Assembly (NCBI GenBank): GCA_045576335.1 | Contig: JAZNGH010000019.1 | Span: forward strand, 1 to 34,610 | Direction of reading: 5' to 3' | From: Scatosoma sp045576335 | GTDB taxonomy: Bacteria; Bacillota; Clostridia; Christensenellales; Borkfalkiaceae | Length of the DNA stretch: 34,610 bases | Shown here: piece after piece, positions 1 to 8,423 of the stretch | How the letters are laid out: each line of letters starts with the position of its first letter | Position numbering within the stretch: the first letter of the stretch is position 1 | The notes under the pieces: generated by a model | Seen by the model: the letters and a program-made list of their open reading frames with translations, nothing else | Databases searched by the model: none | What the model was told of the DNA's origin: nothing | Translations under genes and position numbers: made by a program

Positions 1-228
1 CGCGTGTAAATACGTAGGCAAACAAATATCAATAATATCCACGTCTGCATTGGCAAGCAATTCCTTGCCGTCACCGTAAAGCGCCGCGTTCGTACCTTTT
101 GCAAGTTCTTTTGCCTTTTCCTTGCGGATATCCGCAAACGCAACGAGTTCTACGCCTTCGATATTCTTATAGCAATTTGCGTGCATTGCGCCCATAAAAC
201 CGCAACCGATTAAACCTACTTTTAACAT
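1..228 (-). CDS. Gfo/Idh/MocA-family NAD(P)-dependent oxidoreductase, N-terminal 76 residues only
   Basis: The reading frame starts at an ATG at 228 and runs off the left edge of the window, so the C-terminal catalytic domain is not visible. Translation begins MLKVGLIGCGFMGAMHANCY: a beta strand followed by the GxGxxG dinucleotide-binding turn (GCGFMG, residues 8-13). VELVAFADIRKEKA at about residues 26-39 is the second strand with an acidic residue, and DIIDICLPTYLHA at 64-76 is the next strand, all typical of the Gfo/Idh/MocA Rossmann domain. A strong GGGAGG site lies inside the end of the upstream isomerase gene, whose stop codon is 2 bases away, so the two are translationally linked. Family members oxidise or epimerise sugars and cyclitols such as myo-inositol; the substrate cannot be told here. 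Family assignment is solid, function inferred. Confidence 0.88.
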   Translation of the reverse strand, partial: MLKVGLIGCGFMGAMHANCYKNIEGVELVAFADIRKEKAKELAKGTNAALYGDGKELLANADVDIIDICLPTYLHA

Positions 229-230
229 TT

Positions 231-1073
231 TTATTTCCTCCCTAAAATTCTATCCATTGCATAAGACGTGTTATATATAATCGCGTCCGTGTGATGCTTG
301 TAATTTGGTATCATTTCCGCGGAAACCCAATCGTCGTACCCGATTTCGTTCAACGCTTTCACCACTTCGGGATAATCCACGTCGCCTGCAAGCAAATCCA
401 CGAAACCGTGCAAGCCTCCCGCTTCCATTCTATAATCCTTAAAGTGAATTTTCTTAATGCGCTTACCTAAAATGCGCACCCAATCTTCTGGATAACTACA
501 ATACAGCGTGTTACCGATATCTAAATAACTTCCCACGAAATCACTGCCGATTTTGTCGATAAAATCGCGCATTTCCATAGGTGAAAGCAAAAACTTATTC
601 CATACGTTTTCAAGCCCGATATTCACTTGCAAGCTTTCCGCGTACCCTTTGAGTTCATTTAATCCCTCCAAAGCACGCTCATAAACCACATCGTAAGCAA
701 CTTTCTTTTCGGGATTAGAGAACTCCACGTTCACAACACCAGGGATAACCAAAATCGTATCCGCACCCAAAATTTTCGCCGTTTCGAGTTGCTTTTTAAT
801 CATATCTTTTGCCTTTTGGCGCATTTTCGGGTCGTCGTCGCTCAAACGGTAATCCCAGCAAAGGCCGCACGAAAGACTGTACAGCGCAAGGCCAAAATCG
901 TCTGCAAGCTTTTTGATTTCCGCGATTTCCTTTTCCGTTGAGGTTAAGGACAATTCTCCCTCGCTGTTCAAGGCAAGCTCTACGCCCTCAAAACCCGCGG
1001 CTTTCGCGAGTGTAAGACTTTCTTTAATCGTCCCTTGCGGGAAAGACCAGATATTTATTCCTTTTTTCATCAT
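231..1073 (-). CDS. Sugar phosphate isomerase/epimerase family (TIM-barrel, IolE/tagatose-epimerase type)
   Basis: 280 residues, the usual length for the AP-endonuclease-2-like TIM-barrel sugar isomerases and epimerases. The four residues that bind the divalent metal in this family can be placed: Glu155 (GLENVWN), Asp185 (YLDIGNT), His210 (KKIHFKD) and Glu253 (WVSAEM), so it is probably an active metal-dependent enzyme isomerising a ketose or keto-inositol. Two ATGs in a row follow an AAGGAG site at 5 and 8 bases; the first is used here. The downstream oxidoreductase, 2 bases away, suggests a two-step sugar or inositol catabolic pair. Opposite it is an AraC-type regulator, the natural candidate controller. 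The exact substrate is unknown; hydroxypyruvate isomerase or a xylulose/tagatose epimerase are alternatives. Confidence 0.85.
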   Translation of the reverse strand: MMKKGINIWSFPQGTIKESLTLAKAAGFEGVELALNSEGELSLTSTEKEIAEIKKLADDFGLALYSLSCGLCWDYRLSDDDPKMRQKAKDMIKKQLETAKILGADTILVIPGVVNVEFSNPEKKVAYDVVYERALEGLNELKGYAESLQVNIGLENVWNKFLLSPMEMRDFIDKIGSDFVGSYLDIGNTLYCSYPEDWVRILGKRIKKIHFKDYRMEAGGLHGFVDLLAGDVDYPEVVKALNEIGYDDWVSAEMIPNYKHHTDAIIYNTSYAMDRILGRK

Positions 1074-1202
1074 AAAATCTCCTTGCTTTTATTTTTTATT
1101 TATGATATAATCATTATAAAGCATACTGTCTTAAATGGACAGTCAATTTTTTACTTTATTCGTTCATTTTTGTACACAGAAAATTTATATAAAAGGATAA
1201 AT
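1074..1202. promoter_or_regulatory. Divergent promoter region with inverted repeat (candidate AraC-type operator)
   Basis: This 129-base AT-rich spacer separates the isomerase (minus) from the AraC-type gene (plus). Minus strand: TATAAT at 1118-1113 with TGTCCA at 1141-1136, spacing 17. Plus strand: TATAAT at 1106-1111 with TTGCTT at 1083-1088, spacing 17. ACTGTC (1125-1130) and GACAGT (1138-1143) form a perfect 6-bp inverted repeat with a 7-base centre that covers the minus-strand -35 box. A bound protein there would be well placed to control the isomerase operon. The boxes are seen; their use and the operator role are inference. Confidence 0.5.
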
Positions 1203-2078
1203 ATGAAAGCTACTTATATCAAAACTACGCTGAAAAGTCTTATCACCGTTTCTAAAATCGTAACCATACACTATTACGAATTTGATAAAAATTTCGTGTT
1301 TTCAGGGGAATGCCACGATTTTTGGGAAATGGTATACGTGGACAAAGGTTGCGTACAAATTCAACGGGACAACGAAATCATTTTCCTAAAACAAGGAGAA
1401 CTAATCTTTCACCGTCCCAACGAATTTCATTCTGTACGCGCATACGGCAGCTCCCCCAACTTTTTCGTTATTTCTTTCGTTTGCAATTCCTCCGCTATGC
1501 AATATTTTGAAAAACTGCATACAAGCTTGGAAAAGCCCTTACAGCCGTTTATTTCCTCTATCCTTCAAGAAGCGGAAAAAACGTATATCATCCCAAAAAA
1601 CACGCCTGATTTGAAACGATTATTGAAAAAGGAAAACGCCCCGCTCGGGGGCGAACAGCTAATAAAAACTTATTTGGAACAGCTTTTGATACTGCTCGTA
1701 CGCGGAATAACCAAGCGGGGCGAAACGGCCATCTTTCCCTCCAAGGAAAGTATGCAAAACCACCTCGTTCTCGCAGTAAAGGAATATATTGAAAGTCACG
1801 TAGAAGAAACGCTGCGGATAAACGACGTATGCCGTAAACTCGGATACAGCAAAAGCTATTTAAGCAAGCTTTTTCACGAGCAAAGCGGCGAAACAATCGC
1901 CGCCTTTGCTACCCGCATAAAAATTGATTTCGCCAAACGGCTCATTCGCGAAGGTAATCTCAATTTTACGCAAATCTCCGACAAGCTCGCCTTTGACAAT
2001 CCGCAATATTTTTCTCGGGTGTTTAAGCGCGTAACGAATATGTCGCCTTCGGAATTTAAGTTATCCTTACATTATTAA
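1203..2078 (+). CDS. AraC/XylS-family transcriptional regulator with N-terminal cupin sensor domain
   Basis: The start is taken at ATG 1203 behind AAAAGGA, giving 291 residues, the normal size for two-domain AraC regulators; an upstream in-frame start at 1035 would read across the divergent promoter region and is rejected. Residues about 15-110 are a cupin-type sugar-sensing domain (CHDFWEMVYVDKG, then LKQGELIFHRPNEFHSV with the His/Pro pattern of this fold). The last 100 residues hold two helix-turn-helix units: INDVCRKLGYSKSYLSKLFH and FTQISDKLAFDNPQYFSRVF, ending in TNMSPSEFK, the AraC signature. It is divergent from the isomerase/oxidoreductase pair and convergent with malG, so it probably senses a carbohydrate and controls the divergent pair, perhaps also the maltodextrin genes. 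It is one of two plus-strand genes here. Confidence 0.93.
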   Translation: MKATYIKTTLKSLITVSKIVTIHYYEFDKNFVFSGECHDFWEMVYVDKGCVQIQRDNEIIFLKQGELIFHRPNEFHSVRAYGSSPNFFVISFVCNSSAMQYFEKLHTSLEKPLQPFISSILQEAEKTYIIPKNTPDLKRLLKKENAPLGGEQLIKTYLEQLLILLVRGITKRGETAIFPSKESMQNHLVLAVKEYIESHVEETLRINDVCRKLGYSKSYLSKLFHEQSGETIAAFATRIKIDFAKRLIREGNLNFTQISDKLAFDNPQYFSRVFKRVTNMSPSEFKLSLHY

Positions 2079-2108
2079 ACCGACGCTTTTTTGCGTCGGT
2101 TTTCTTTT
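2079..2108 (+). terminator. Intrinsic terminator between the AraC-type gene and malG
   Basis: ACCGACGC (2079-2086), a six-T loop and GCGTCGGT (2093-2100) form a perfect 8-bp stem followed by TTTCTTTT. It starts one base after the regulator's stop codon. The convergent malG ends at 2107, so the same hairpin probably serves both strands, with a weaker T tract on the minus side. Confidence 0.85.
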
Positions 2109-2970
2109 ATCCCTTTACCGCGCCGCTCGTCACACCCTCGACGTAGTATTGTTGCATACTCATAAATAAGCTTACGATAATCGCGCCTACGACGAACGCA
2201 CCCGCACAAAAGACGGTGAAATTATCGTTAAAGCTGTTTTTTTCCGCGTTAATCATTTTATACAACCCCAACGACACGGTGTACAGCTCACGGTCGCTGA
2301 TGATGGTATTGACAAAAATGAAATCGCACCAAGGCGAGATAAACGAAGTTAATACCGTATAAACGATAATCGGCTTTGCTAGCGGCAATATGATTTTCCA
2401 GAACACGATAGGCTGGCTTGCGCCGTCCAAAATCGCCGCTTCCTCCATTGCCCTTGGAATGGTATCGAAGAAGCCCTTGCAGATATAGTAAGACAAGGCG
2501 GCACTCCCCGAATACACCAAAATTAACGCCAACAAGGAATTCGTCAAGCCCATTGCTTTGAGTATAAAATATACGGCAATCATACTCATAAACCCCGGGA
2601 ACATTCCCAAAACGAGCAAAACGTTGATAATGGGCGTACGGAGCTTGAAGCGCAGTCTTGACAGCGCATAGCTGACCATTAAGATAAACAGCGTAGATAA
2701 CGCACACGAACAGACGGAAACCAAAATGGTGTTGAGCAACCACCTTGAAAACAGCGTATCCGAAAACAGTCTTACGAAATTCCCAAAGCCAAGCTGTAAA
2801 TTTTCAGGAAAAAGCTGATTGATAATACCCGTGGACGGCGTTACGCGGAACGCCGTATAGACGAGATAGCAGATAGGCAAAATCCAAGCGACACCCAACA
2901 CAGCAAGCAAAAAATATACTATCGCATTAGAAAAATAATACTGAAATTTTGCCGACGATTTATTACTCAT
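2107..2970 (-). CDS. malG: Maltodextrin-type ABC transporter permease (MalG)
   Basis: 287 residues with about six hydrophobic spans, the typical size of MalG. The cytoplasmic EAA loop that docks on the ATPase is visible (EEAAILDGA, about residues 196-204, continuing into KIILPLAKP). The C-terminus, GVTSGAVKG, resembles the conserved end of maltose-type MalG proteins, supporting a maltodextrin system over other sugar importers. Its start overlaps the end of malF by 4 bases (ATGA-type junction), so the two are translationally coupled. The protein would form the membrane channel as a heterodimer with MalF. No ATPase gene (malK/msmX type) is present nearby, so the ATPase is probably shared and encoded elsewhere. 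Confidence 0.92.
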   Translation of the reverse strand: MSNKSSAKFQYYFSNAIVYFLLAVLGVAWILPICYLVYTAFRVTPSTGIINQLFPENLQLGFGNFVRLFSDTLFSRWLLNTILVSVCSCALSTLFILMVSYALSRLRFKLRTPIINVLLVLGMFPGFMSMIAVYFILKAMGLTNSLLALILVYSGSAALSYYICKGFFDTIPRAMEEAAILDGASQPIVFWKIILPLAKPIIVYTVLTSFISPWCDFIFVNTIISDRELYTVSLGLYKMINAEKNSFNDNFTVFCAGAFVVGAIIVSLFMSMQQYYVEGVTSGAVKG

Positions 2971-4370
2971 TGAAAGGTATCCTCCCTCTTTGCCGAAGTT
3001 CGGTTATAGGTGATAAGTGCCATCACCGCGCTGATTACGAATATGACGATACCGATTACCGAAGCCACGTTGTATTTGGGGTTTTGGTCGGTCGTAAGGC
3101 GGTAAAGCCAAGTTACGAGCAAGTCCGTCGATTGCGCTTGCGAGCCGCTTCCGTAATAGAGGTTATCCACAGGGCCGCCGCCCGTCAATAGCCATATCAC
3201 GTTAAAATTGTTTATATTGCCAACGAATTGCGTGATAAGGTAAGGCGTGGTGACGTGCAACATATACGGAAGCGTAACGCTGAAAAATATCCGCACGGGC
3301 GAAGCCCCGTCAATCCTTGCCGCCTCGTAATAATCGGCAGGCACGTTCATAAGAATACCCGAACACATCAACAGCGTATACGGCACGCCTATCCAGATAT
3401 TGACGAGAATGATCATCAATCTCGGCAACAGCGAAAAATAGCGTTGGTCGGCAAGCCATAGAATATTCGTACCCAACAGCTTATTGAGTATACCGTCCCC
3501 GTCAAGAATTTTCTGCATCAAAAGCAAGGTGACGAATTGCGGCACGGCGATTGCCACCACAAACAGGGTACGCCAAAGAGCCTTAAACCGAATACCCTTT
3601 TTTTGAATTAAAAGCGCGATCACCAGCCCTAAAAAATAGTTGGTAAAGGTGGCGAAAAACGCCCAAACGAACGTCCAAAGCAGTACCCGTAAAAATACGA
3701 GAGCAAATCCCGAGCTCCCGCCCGAAAGCGAAAACAGCGTAGAGAAATTCGCAACCCCCACCCAATCGAAAAGCTTGCCGGGAGGCATGTGCGCGTAATC
3801 GTAGTTGGTAAAGGCTATGAGCACCATGAAAATCAGGGGCATGACCGTAAAAACAATCAATCCCGCAAAGGGTAAAATCAGCAAAGGCACGTAAAATCTT
3901 TCGTTGAGCAAAATGCGCAAATCTTCCCGAAAGGTCAACGGCGTGCCGCCCGAAGCGATACGCTTATCCGTTTCGTAAGCGCCGCGGACGTTCATTACCC
4001 AAACGGCAATAAAAAACAAAACGAGAACAAGCGTAACCACACCGTAAAGCAGAATAAGAAAGCTGTTATCCCCTTTGACCTTTTCAAAAATCTGCAACTC
4101 CTCGTTCCACACCTCGCCCGAAAGCGTCGTTCCGAGGTCGCCCGAAAACAGATGCGCGATATACCCCCAACCGAAAAAAATCATAAACAGCAAAAACGCC
4201 GCTTGCGTTAGAAAATATATCCCGCCTTTTACGAGCTGTCCTCGCGCAATCTGTCCGCAACCCATAAAAAAGAAGGAAAGGCGCGTAGCAAACGATCCGT
4301 TTTTGAACGTCGAATACAGCTCCTTGATCACGTTCGTACCAGCGCGATTTTTTCTTTGTCGTTCTTTCAT
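2967..4370 (-). CDS. malF: Maltodextrin-type ABC transporter permease (MalF)
   Basis: The chosen start is ATG 4370 (MKERQRKN...), behind an AAAGGTG site and 22 bases after the malE stop; an in-frame start at 4430 would overlap malE and has no better site. This gives 467 residues. An N-terminal extension carries two extra hydrophobic spans before the core (a G-x-G-Q...KGG segment near residues 35-50 and a span near 100-120), as in MalF proteins of Gram-positive bacteria. The core has the EAA loop (EAARIDGASPVRIFFSV), six core spans and a typical periplasmic-side loop. Neighbours are malE upstream and malG downstream, overlapping by 4 bases. Three of the few CATG tetramers in the window lie within 58 bases of this gene. 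Confidence 0.9.
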   Translation of the reverse strand: MKERQRKNRAGTNVIKELYSTFKNGSFATRLSFFFMGCGQIARGQLVKGGIYFLTQAAFLLFMIFFGWGYIAHLFSGDLGTTLSGEVWNEELQIFEKVKGDNSFLILLYGVVTLVLVLFFIAVWVMNVRGAYETDKRIASGGTPLTFREDLRILLNERFYVPLLILPFAGLIVFTVMPLIFMVLIAFTNYDYAHMPPGKLFDWVGVANFSTLFSLSGGSSGFALVFLRVLLWTFVWAFFATFTNYFLGLVIALLIQKKGIRFKALWRTLFVVAIAVPQFVTLLLMQKILDGDGILNKLLGTNILWLADQRYFSLLPRLMIILVNIWIGVPYTLLMCSGILMNVPADYYEAARIDGASPVRIFFSVTLPYMLHVTTPYLITQFVGNINNFNVIWLLTGGGPVDNLYYGSGSQAQSTDLLVTWLYRLTTDQNPKYNVASVIGIVIFVISAVMALITYNRTSAKREDTFQ

Positions 4371-4392
4371 ATCCACACCTTTCCTTTTTTGA

Positions 4393-5670
4393 TTATTGAT
4401 TTTCCGATTGACCGACCGCCTTTTTCTCAATCGCGTCCACGCACGCCTTCAACTGACCGTTCAGGTCGAAATTTCCGCTCTGTGCGCCCGTAATCATAGC
4501 TGAGCCCAAGCCTTCCATAGGCACCCAAAGGGTAGAGGGTACGCTCTTTTGCGTTTTACTGTGTTGCAGTTGCGCGGTGATCGCTTTTGCACAAGCGTCT
4601 GCCTGCACCCTTTCGTCTGCTCTTGCCGATTCGTCCGTCGGTACGAAGCCGCGTTTTTCAAAATGCTTGATTTGATTTTCCTTATTCGTATAGAATTCAG
4701 CAAAATCCATTGCGTCCGTTTTATTCTTGGAATAATTGTTTATCCCCATAAGCTTATAGCCCGCAAAGGAAACGAGCTGAACCTGCTCGGCGTTTGCCGT
4801 ACCCTTACCGAAGGTATAGGTGGGCAGCTTTGCCGCCGCAAAATTCTCACCCAAATACCCTTCTATCGTCGTTTTATTCCAAATACCCGACACCGCCGCA
4901 ATCAACGACCCGTCGTTAAAGCCCGCCGTGATTTTGGAATCGTCCGCGTCCGCTTTTACGCGGCTATCCTTAACGAGCTCCCACATAGACTGTGTGACGG
5001 CAACGCCCGTTTGATTATCGAAATCACAGGTAATACTCGTTTCCGCAAGGTTTTCGTCATACGTGACCTCGTAGCCCAAGCCTTTACCGAAATAGAACGC
5101 GGAGGAATACCAACCGTCGTCCATAGGAAAGCCAAATTTTTTATTGCCCGTGCATTTGCTTAAAATGCCGTCGATACTGGCAACGTCCGTTTCACTCAAT
5201 ACCGATTTGTCGTAATACAGAAAGAACGTATTATCCGTATACGGCATACCGTATACGCCCTCTTTTCCGTTTATCGTAACGGTAGCCGAATCGATGGACG
5301 CTTCCGAATTTGCCTCTTTAACGCGCGTAAGTCTTTCCCCCGCAATCTGTGCCAAAGCGTCGCCGTTGATGAGTTTGCTCAACTGGTCGTTTGCACAAGA
5401 AAACACGTCAGCCGCGTTTTCCACGTCGTTCAACACGCGCGTCGCCACGTCGTTCTCGCCCTGAATATCAATGACGATATCGTAATTTTTATCGGGATTT
5501 TTCGCCTTAAATTCGTTTGCGACCTCCGTTGCAAAGGCTCTATCCGCTTCCGATACCCAAACGGTGAGCTTGGTTTTACCGTCCATAGTTCCGCCCATTT
5601 TACAAGCCGTAACGCCAAAAGCCGTGCAAAGCGCAAGCGCGCCGCAAATACCCTTTATACTCTTTTTCAT
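4393..5670 (-). CDS. malE: Maltodextrin-type extracellular solute-binding lipoprotein (MalE)
   Basis: 425 residues, standard for family-1 sugar-binding proteins. The N-terminus is a lipoprotein signal: Lys-rich start, hydrophobic core and lipobox VTAC with the lipidated Cys at residue 23, so it is anchored to the outer face of the membrane. The mature part begins TKLTVWVSEAD and contains EGVYGMPYTDNTFFLYYDKS, the hinge region typical of maltose-type binding proteins. An excellent AAAAGGAGAGG site precedes the ATG. It heads the malEFG set. No convincing sigma-A -35/-10 pair was found in the 89 bases between it and the malQ terminator, so its promoter is uncertain. Maltodextrin specificity rests on similarity and nearby malQ. 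Confidence 0.88.
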   Translation of the reverse strand: MKKSIKGICGALALCTAFGVTACKMGGTMDGKTKLTVWVSEADRAFATEVANEFKAKNPDKNYDIVIDIQGENDVATRVLNDVENAADVFSCANDQLSKLINGDALAQIAGERLTRVKEANSEASIDSATVTINGKEGVYGMPYTDNTFFLYYDKSVLSETDVASIDGILSKCTGNKKFGFPMDDGWYSSAFYFGKGLGYEVTYDENLAETSITCDFDNQTGVAVTQSMWELVKDSRVKADADDSKITAGFNDGSLIAAVSGIWNKTTIEGYLGENFAAAKLPTYTFGKGTANAEQVQLVSFAGYKLMGINNYSKNKTDAMDFAEFYTNKENQIKHFEKRGFVPTDESARADERVQADACAKAITAQLQHSKTQKSVPSTLWVPMEGLGSAMITGAQSGNFDLNGQLKACVDAIEKKAVGQSENQ

Positions 5671-5759
5671 CTTCCTCTCCTTTTGCCCGAAATAACGCCG
5701 AGCCTCTTTTCTTTTAGTGTTTCTTTATCTCGCGTTTTTTATTCGCCTTTATACAGAAA

Positions 5760-5787
5760 ATCCCACCCGCTTTTCCGCGAGTGGGAT
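5760..5787 (-). terminator. Intrinsic terminator downstream of malQ
   Basis: ATCCCAC (5760-5766) pairs with GTGGGAT (5781-5787) and the stem continues with three more pairs after one mismatch around a six-base loop. On the minus strand it is followed by TTTCTGTAT. It lies 6 bases past the malQ stop codon and separates malQ from malEFG, so these probably form different transcripts or are linked only by read-through. Confidence 0.75.
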
Positions 5788-5792
5788 ATCTT

Positions 5793-7310
5793 TTATCTCT
5801 GATTTTCTTCGTTCATTGCTTTCAGCCGTGCGGCTTTGCGTTTTTTCAAATCCTTATCCGTAAAACGGAACGTCCAGTTTTTCCCCGAAACGGTGCTAGG
5901 CGCGTTCAAGCGCGCCTCTTCGCCAAAACACAGAACGTCGTGCATAGGCACGATTACCGTGTTTGCTTTGGAGGCTATGAGCAAGCGGATTACCGTTTCA
6001 CATTCGTCCTCAATCGTTTCCGTCAAATACGCGACTTCCGCTTGCAAGCATTGCTTTTCTAATTCCTTTTCGAAAGCCTTACGGCTTTTCTCGTCCATAT
6101 TCTCGATAAACGAACGCAAGGTATCGTTATCGTGCGTACCCGTATACGCCACGCAATTCTCGTCGTAGAACGACGGCAGATACTCGTTTTCGGGATTGCC
6201 GTCAAAGGCGAAAGAAAACACCTTCATTCCCGGATAAGCGGTATCCTTCAACAATTTGCGTACGCCGTCGTCGATAATGCCCAAATCCTCGGCAACGATC
6301 GCGCACGAACGCAAGCCCTCAAACAATGCCGCCTTGGGTCCGTCGAGCCATTCCCCTTCCTTTGCCGTTTCCGCGTCCGCGGGTATGGCGTAAAATCTGT
6401 CAAACGCGCGGAAATGGTCGATGCGTACGATATCAAACAACGAGAACGCGTAAAGGATACGCCGTTTCCACCATTGATAACCGTCTTTTTTCATCTTTTT
6501 CCAGTCGTATACGGGATTGCCCCAAAGCTGTCCGTCCTCGGAAAAGGCATCGGGCGGTACGCCCGCGCGTATAGACGCGTCGCCGTTTGTATCCAACATA
6601 AATAAAGACTTACGGTTTTTCCAAGTTTCTACGCTGTCGTAAGAAAGATAGATGGGCATATCCCCCATAATCTCTATGCCTTTGCCGTGCGCGTAATCCT
6701 TGACCGCATTCCATTGCCGCAAGAAGATATATTGCGTAAACTGCCAAAAGCCGATATCGTCCGCGTTTTCCTTTACGTATTGTGCAATCGCCTTTTTATC
6801 ACAGTTTTTATACGCCTCGTCCCATTCCCGCCAAGGCTTATACGAAAAGCGTACCTTCAAAGACATAAACAGCGCGAAATCGGTGTACGCGCCCTCTTGC
6901 AAAAAGGCAAGCCAACGCGGCTGGGTTTTATCAAAACGGGCGTAAGCCTTTCTCAAAACCTTGACCTTGTATTCAAACAGCTTCCCATAGTCCACGCGAC
7001 GCTCGTCCTCGCTCCATACGATATCCGCATAATCGCTCTTTTCCAGTAAGCCGTCCTTTTTCAAAAGCTCGAAATCTATAAAATAATAGTTGAGCGCGTC
7101 GGAGGCACAGGATTGATACGGGCTGTCGCCGTAGCCCGTAGGAAGCAAAGGCAAAACCTGCCAAATTTTCATCCCCGCCCGTTCCAGCCAGTCGATAAAA
7201 TCGTACGCGCCCTGACCGAGCGTACCGATCCCAAAGGGCGAGGGCAGAGAAGAAACGGGCATAAGCACGCCCGTTTTTCTTATACCGTTTTTCAAATCCT
7301 GCTTTTTCAT
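5793..7310 (-). CDS. malQ: 4-alpha-glucanotransferase (amylomaltase)
   Basis: 505 residues, full length for the GH77 family. It transfers alpha-1,4-glucan segments between maltodextrins, releasing glucose, in the cytoplasm. Family motifs are clear: SSLPSPFGIGTLG near residue 20, LLPTGYGDSPYQS at 56-68, the nucleophile Asp298 in DIVRIDHFRAF, the acid/base Glu341 in VAEDLGI and the third acid Asp394 in GTHDND. It is the last gene of the long unit starting at the recD-like gene, 24 bases behind the metalloprotease gene, with a weak ribosome site (AAGGA about 13 bases off). It is followed by a terminator and then malEFG, whose imported maltodextrins would be its substrate. Nothing in the sequence suggests loss of activity. 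Confidence 0.97.
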   Translation of the reverse strand: MKKQDLKNGIRKTGVLMPVSSLPSPFGIGTLGQGAYDFIDWLERAGMKIWQVLPLLPTGYGDSPYQSCASDALNYYFIDFELLKKDGLLEKSDYADIVWSEDERRVDYGKLFEYKVKVLRKAYARFDKTQPRWLAFLQEGAYTDFALFMSLKVRFSYKPWREWDEAYKNCDKKAIAQYVKENADDIGFWQFTQYIFLRQWNAVKDYAHGKGIEIMGDMPIYLSYDSVETWKNRKSLFMLDTNGDASIRAGVPPDAFSEDGQLWGNPVYDWKKMKKDGYQWWKRRILYAFSLFDIVRIDHFRAFDRFYAIPADAETAKEGEWLDGPKAALFEGLRSCAIVAEDLGIIDDGVRKLLKDTAYPGMKVFSFAFDGNPENEYLPSFYDENCVAYTGTHDNDTLRSFIENMDEKSRKAFEKELEKQCLQAEVAYLTETIEDECETVIRLLIASKANTVIVPMHDVLCFGEEARLNAPSTVSGKNWTFRFTDKDLKKRKAARLKAMNEENQR

Positions 7311-7334
7311 TTTCTCACAAATTCCTTTTCTTTA

Positions 7335-8423
7335 CTATTTGCTTTCTCCGCCGTTTTTATCCGCTATTTTCGAAAGGAGCGCAAACTCCCATTTTTTTAC
7401 GCCCTCGATTTGCTCGTAGTGCAAAGCCTCTTCGGCTTGCCTCTTCAAGGTTTGGACGGCTTCCGTTTTCCCAAACGCCGCCGAATACGCCGCCAAGGCG
7501 CGCTTTACGCACGGTTCGTCGCTTTCGAAATACGCACGGTCGCAACGGGCGCAAGCCTCCGCGCGTTCGAAATCACCGTTTAGCGAATGCATATATACCA
7601 GCTCCGCCGTGATTTTCCGCACCTCTTCGTCCGTAAGATATTCTTGTATTCCCGCCAAGCGGTTGAGTGCAAACGCCGCCTTTTCGTAGTCCTCTTTTTC
7701 AAGGTAATAACGGTATCTCAAATCCAGCATTACGGCAAACAACGGCTCGTCCTCCGCAAGCTGCGGAACGTCGAAATAGTATTTTTCGTCAATTTGTGCA
7801 AAGGTTTTTCCCTCGTAAAGCTGACCTTGAATTTCCATTGCCGATAGCATAGTGCGTTCGGCGTCGTAACCTTTTTTTAGCCCGAGATACACCAGCGCGT
7901 CCGTTTTTCCGCTCGCGTACTCCAAAGGCACAGCGTTGAGGAAAAACAAGTACGCCGAATAGGACATCCAGCCCCACAAAACGAAATTAGAAGCCCCTAC
8001 GCAAGTCACCACGATTGCAGCAGCAAGCAACAAAAGCAAAAATACGCCGCCGAAAATAAGCCCGCCGAGCGTATACGCTTTCGCTCGCTTTTGCATATTC
8101 CCGCCCGTTTTGGGGATTACTTGCGTTTCTTCGGGCGCAAACGGCGAAGCAAAGGATAATTTGAGCTTTTTTTGCTTACTCGTCAGCTTAAAGCAGAAAA
8201 ATTTTGCGTAAACGACCTGCATTTTCATTGCATTTGCAAACGCGATATGTCCCAGCTCGTGCAAAACGGGTGCGAGAAACAGGCTCGTTGCCAAGCCGAC
8301 GACGACCTCGATCACGCCCTCCGTTTGCTTTTGCCACGCAAAAACAAAGCAAAGCACGAAGCCCGCCGCAAGCAAAACGGTGCAAAGCACCGCGTATACC
8401 GTTGCCAAGGTGTTTTTTCTCAT
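7335..8423 (-). CDS. M50-like (site-2 protease type) membrane metalloprotease with helical C-terminal domain
   Basis: 362 residues. The first about 185 are membrane-embedded: a hydrophobic span near 8-30, a second near 40-57 with the zinc motif HELGH (His55, Glu56, His59), a span near 120-140 and another near 148-165 ending NAVP followed by Asp175. The spacing Asn163-x-x-Pro166 ... Asp175 resembles the NPxxxxDG third-ligand motif of site-2 proteases in degenerate form. The remaining about 180 residues are Ala/Glu-rich amphipathic helices, possibly TPR-like. The start overlaps the ppx stop by 4 bases. Families such as SpoIVFB and RseP cleave membrane proteins; the position behind yabP-yabQ-divIC makes a sporulation link conceivable but unproven. 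It could also be a non-proteolytic zinc membrane protein. Confidence 0.7.
   Translation of the reverse strand: MRKNTLATVYAVLCTVLLAAGFVLCFVFAWQKQTEGVIEVVVGLATSLFLAPVLHELGHIAFANAMKMQVVYAKFFCFKLTSKQKKLKLSFASPFAPEETQVIPKTGGNMQKRAKAYTLGGLIFGGVFLLLLLAAAIVVTCVGASNFVLWGWMSYSAYLFFLNAVPLEYASGKTDALVYLGLKKGYDAERTMLSAMEIQGQLYEGKTFAQIDEKYYFDVPQLAEDEPLFAVMLDLRYRYYLEKEDYEKAAFALNRLAGIQEYLTDEEVRKITAELVYMHSLNGDFERAEACARCDRAYFESDEPCVKRALAAYSAAFGKTEAVQTLKRQAEEALHYEQIEGVKKWEFALLSKIADKNGGESK

Noticed and set aside
1035..1202. 56-codon N-terminal extension of the AraC-type regulator
   Set aside because: It would read through the divergent promoter region and the first codons of the isomerase gene; the ATG at 1203 has a ribosome site and gives the family's normal length.
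4549..5163. Plus-strand frame of 204 codons opposite malE
   Set aside because: Shadow of malE; no start signals and no recognisable domain.
5671..5759. Sigma-A promoter or catabolite-response element before malE
   Set aside because: No TTGACA-like box at proper distance from any -10-like sequence, and no match to the catabolite element; left uncalled.
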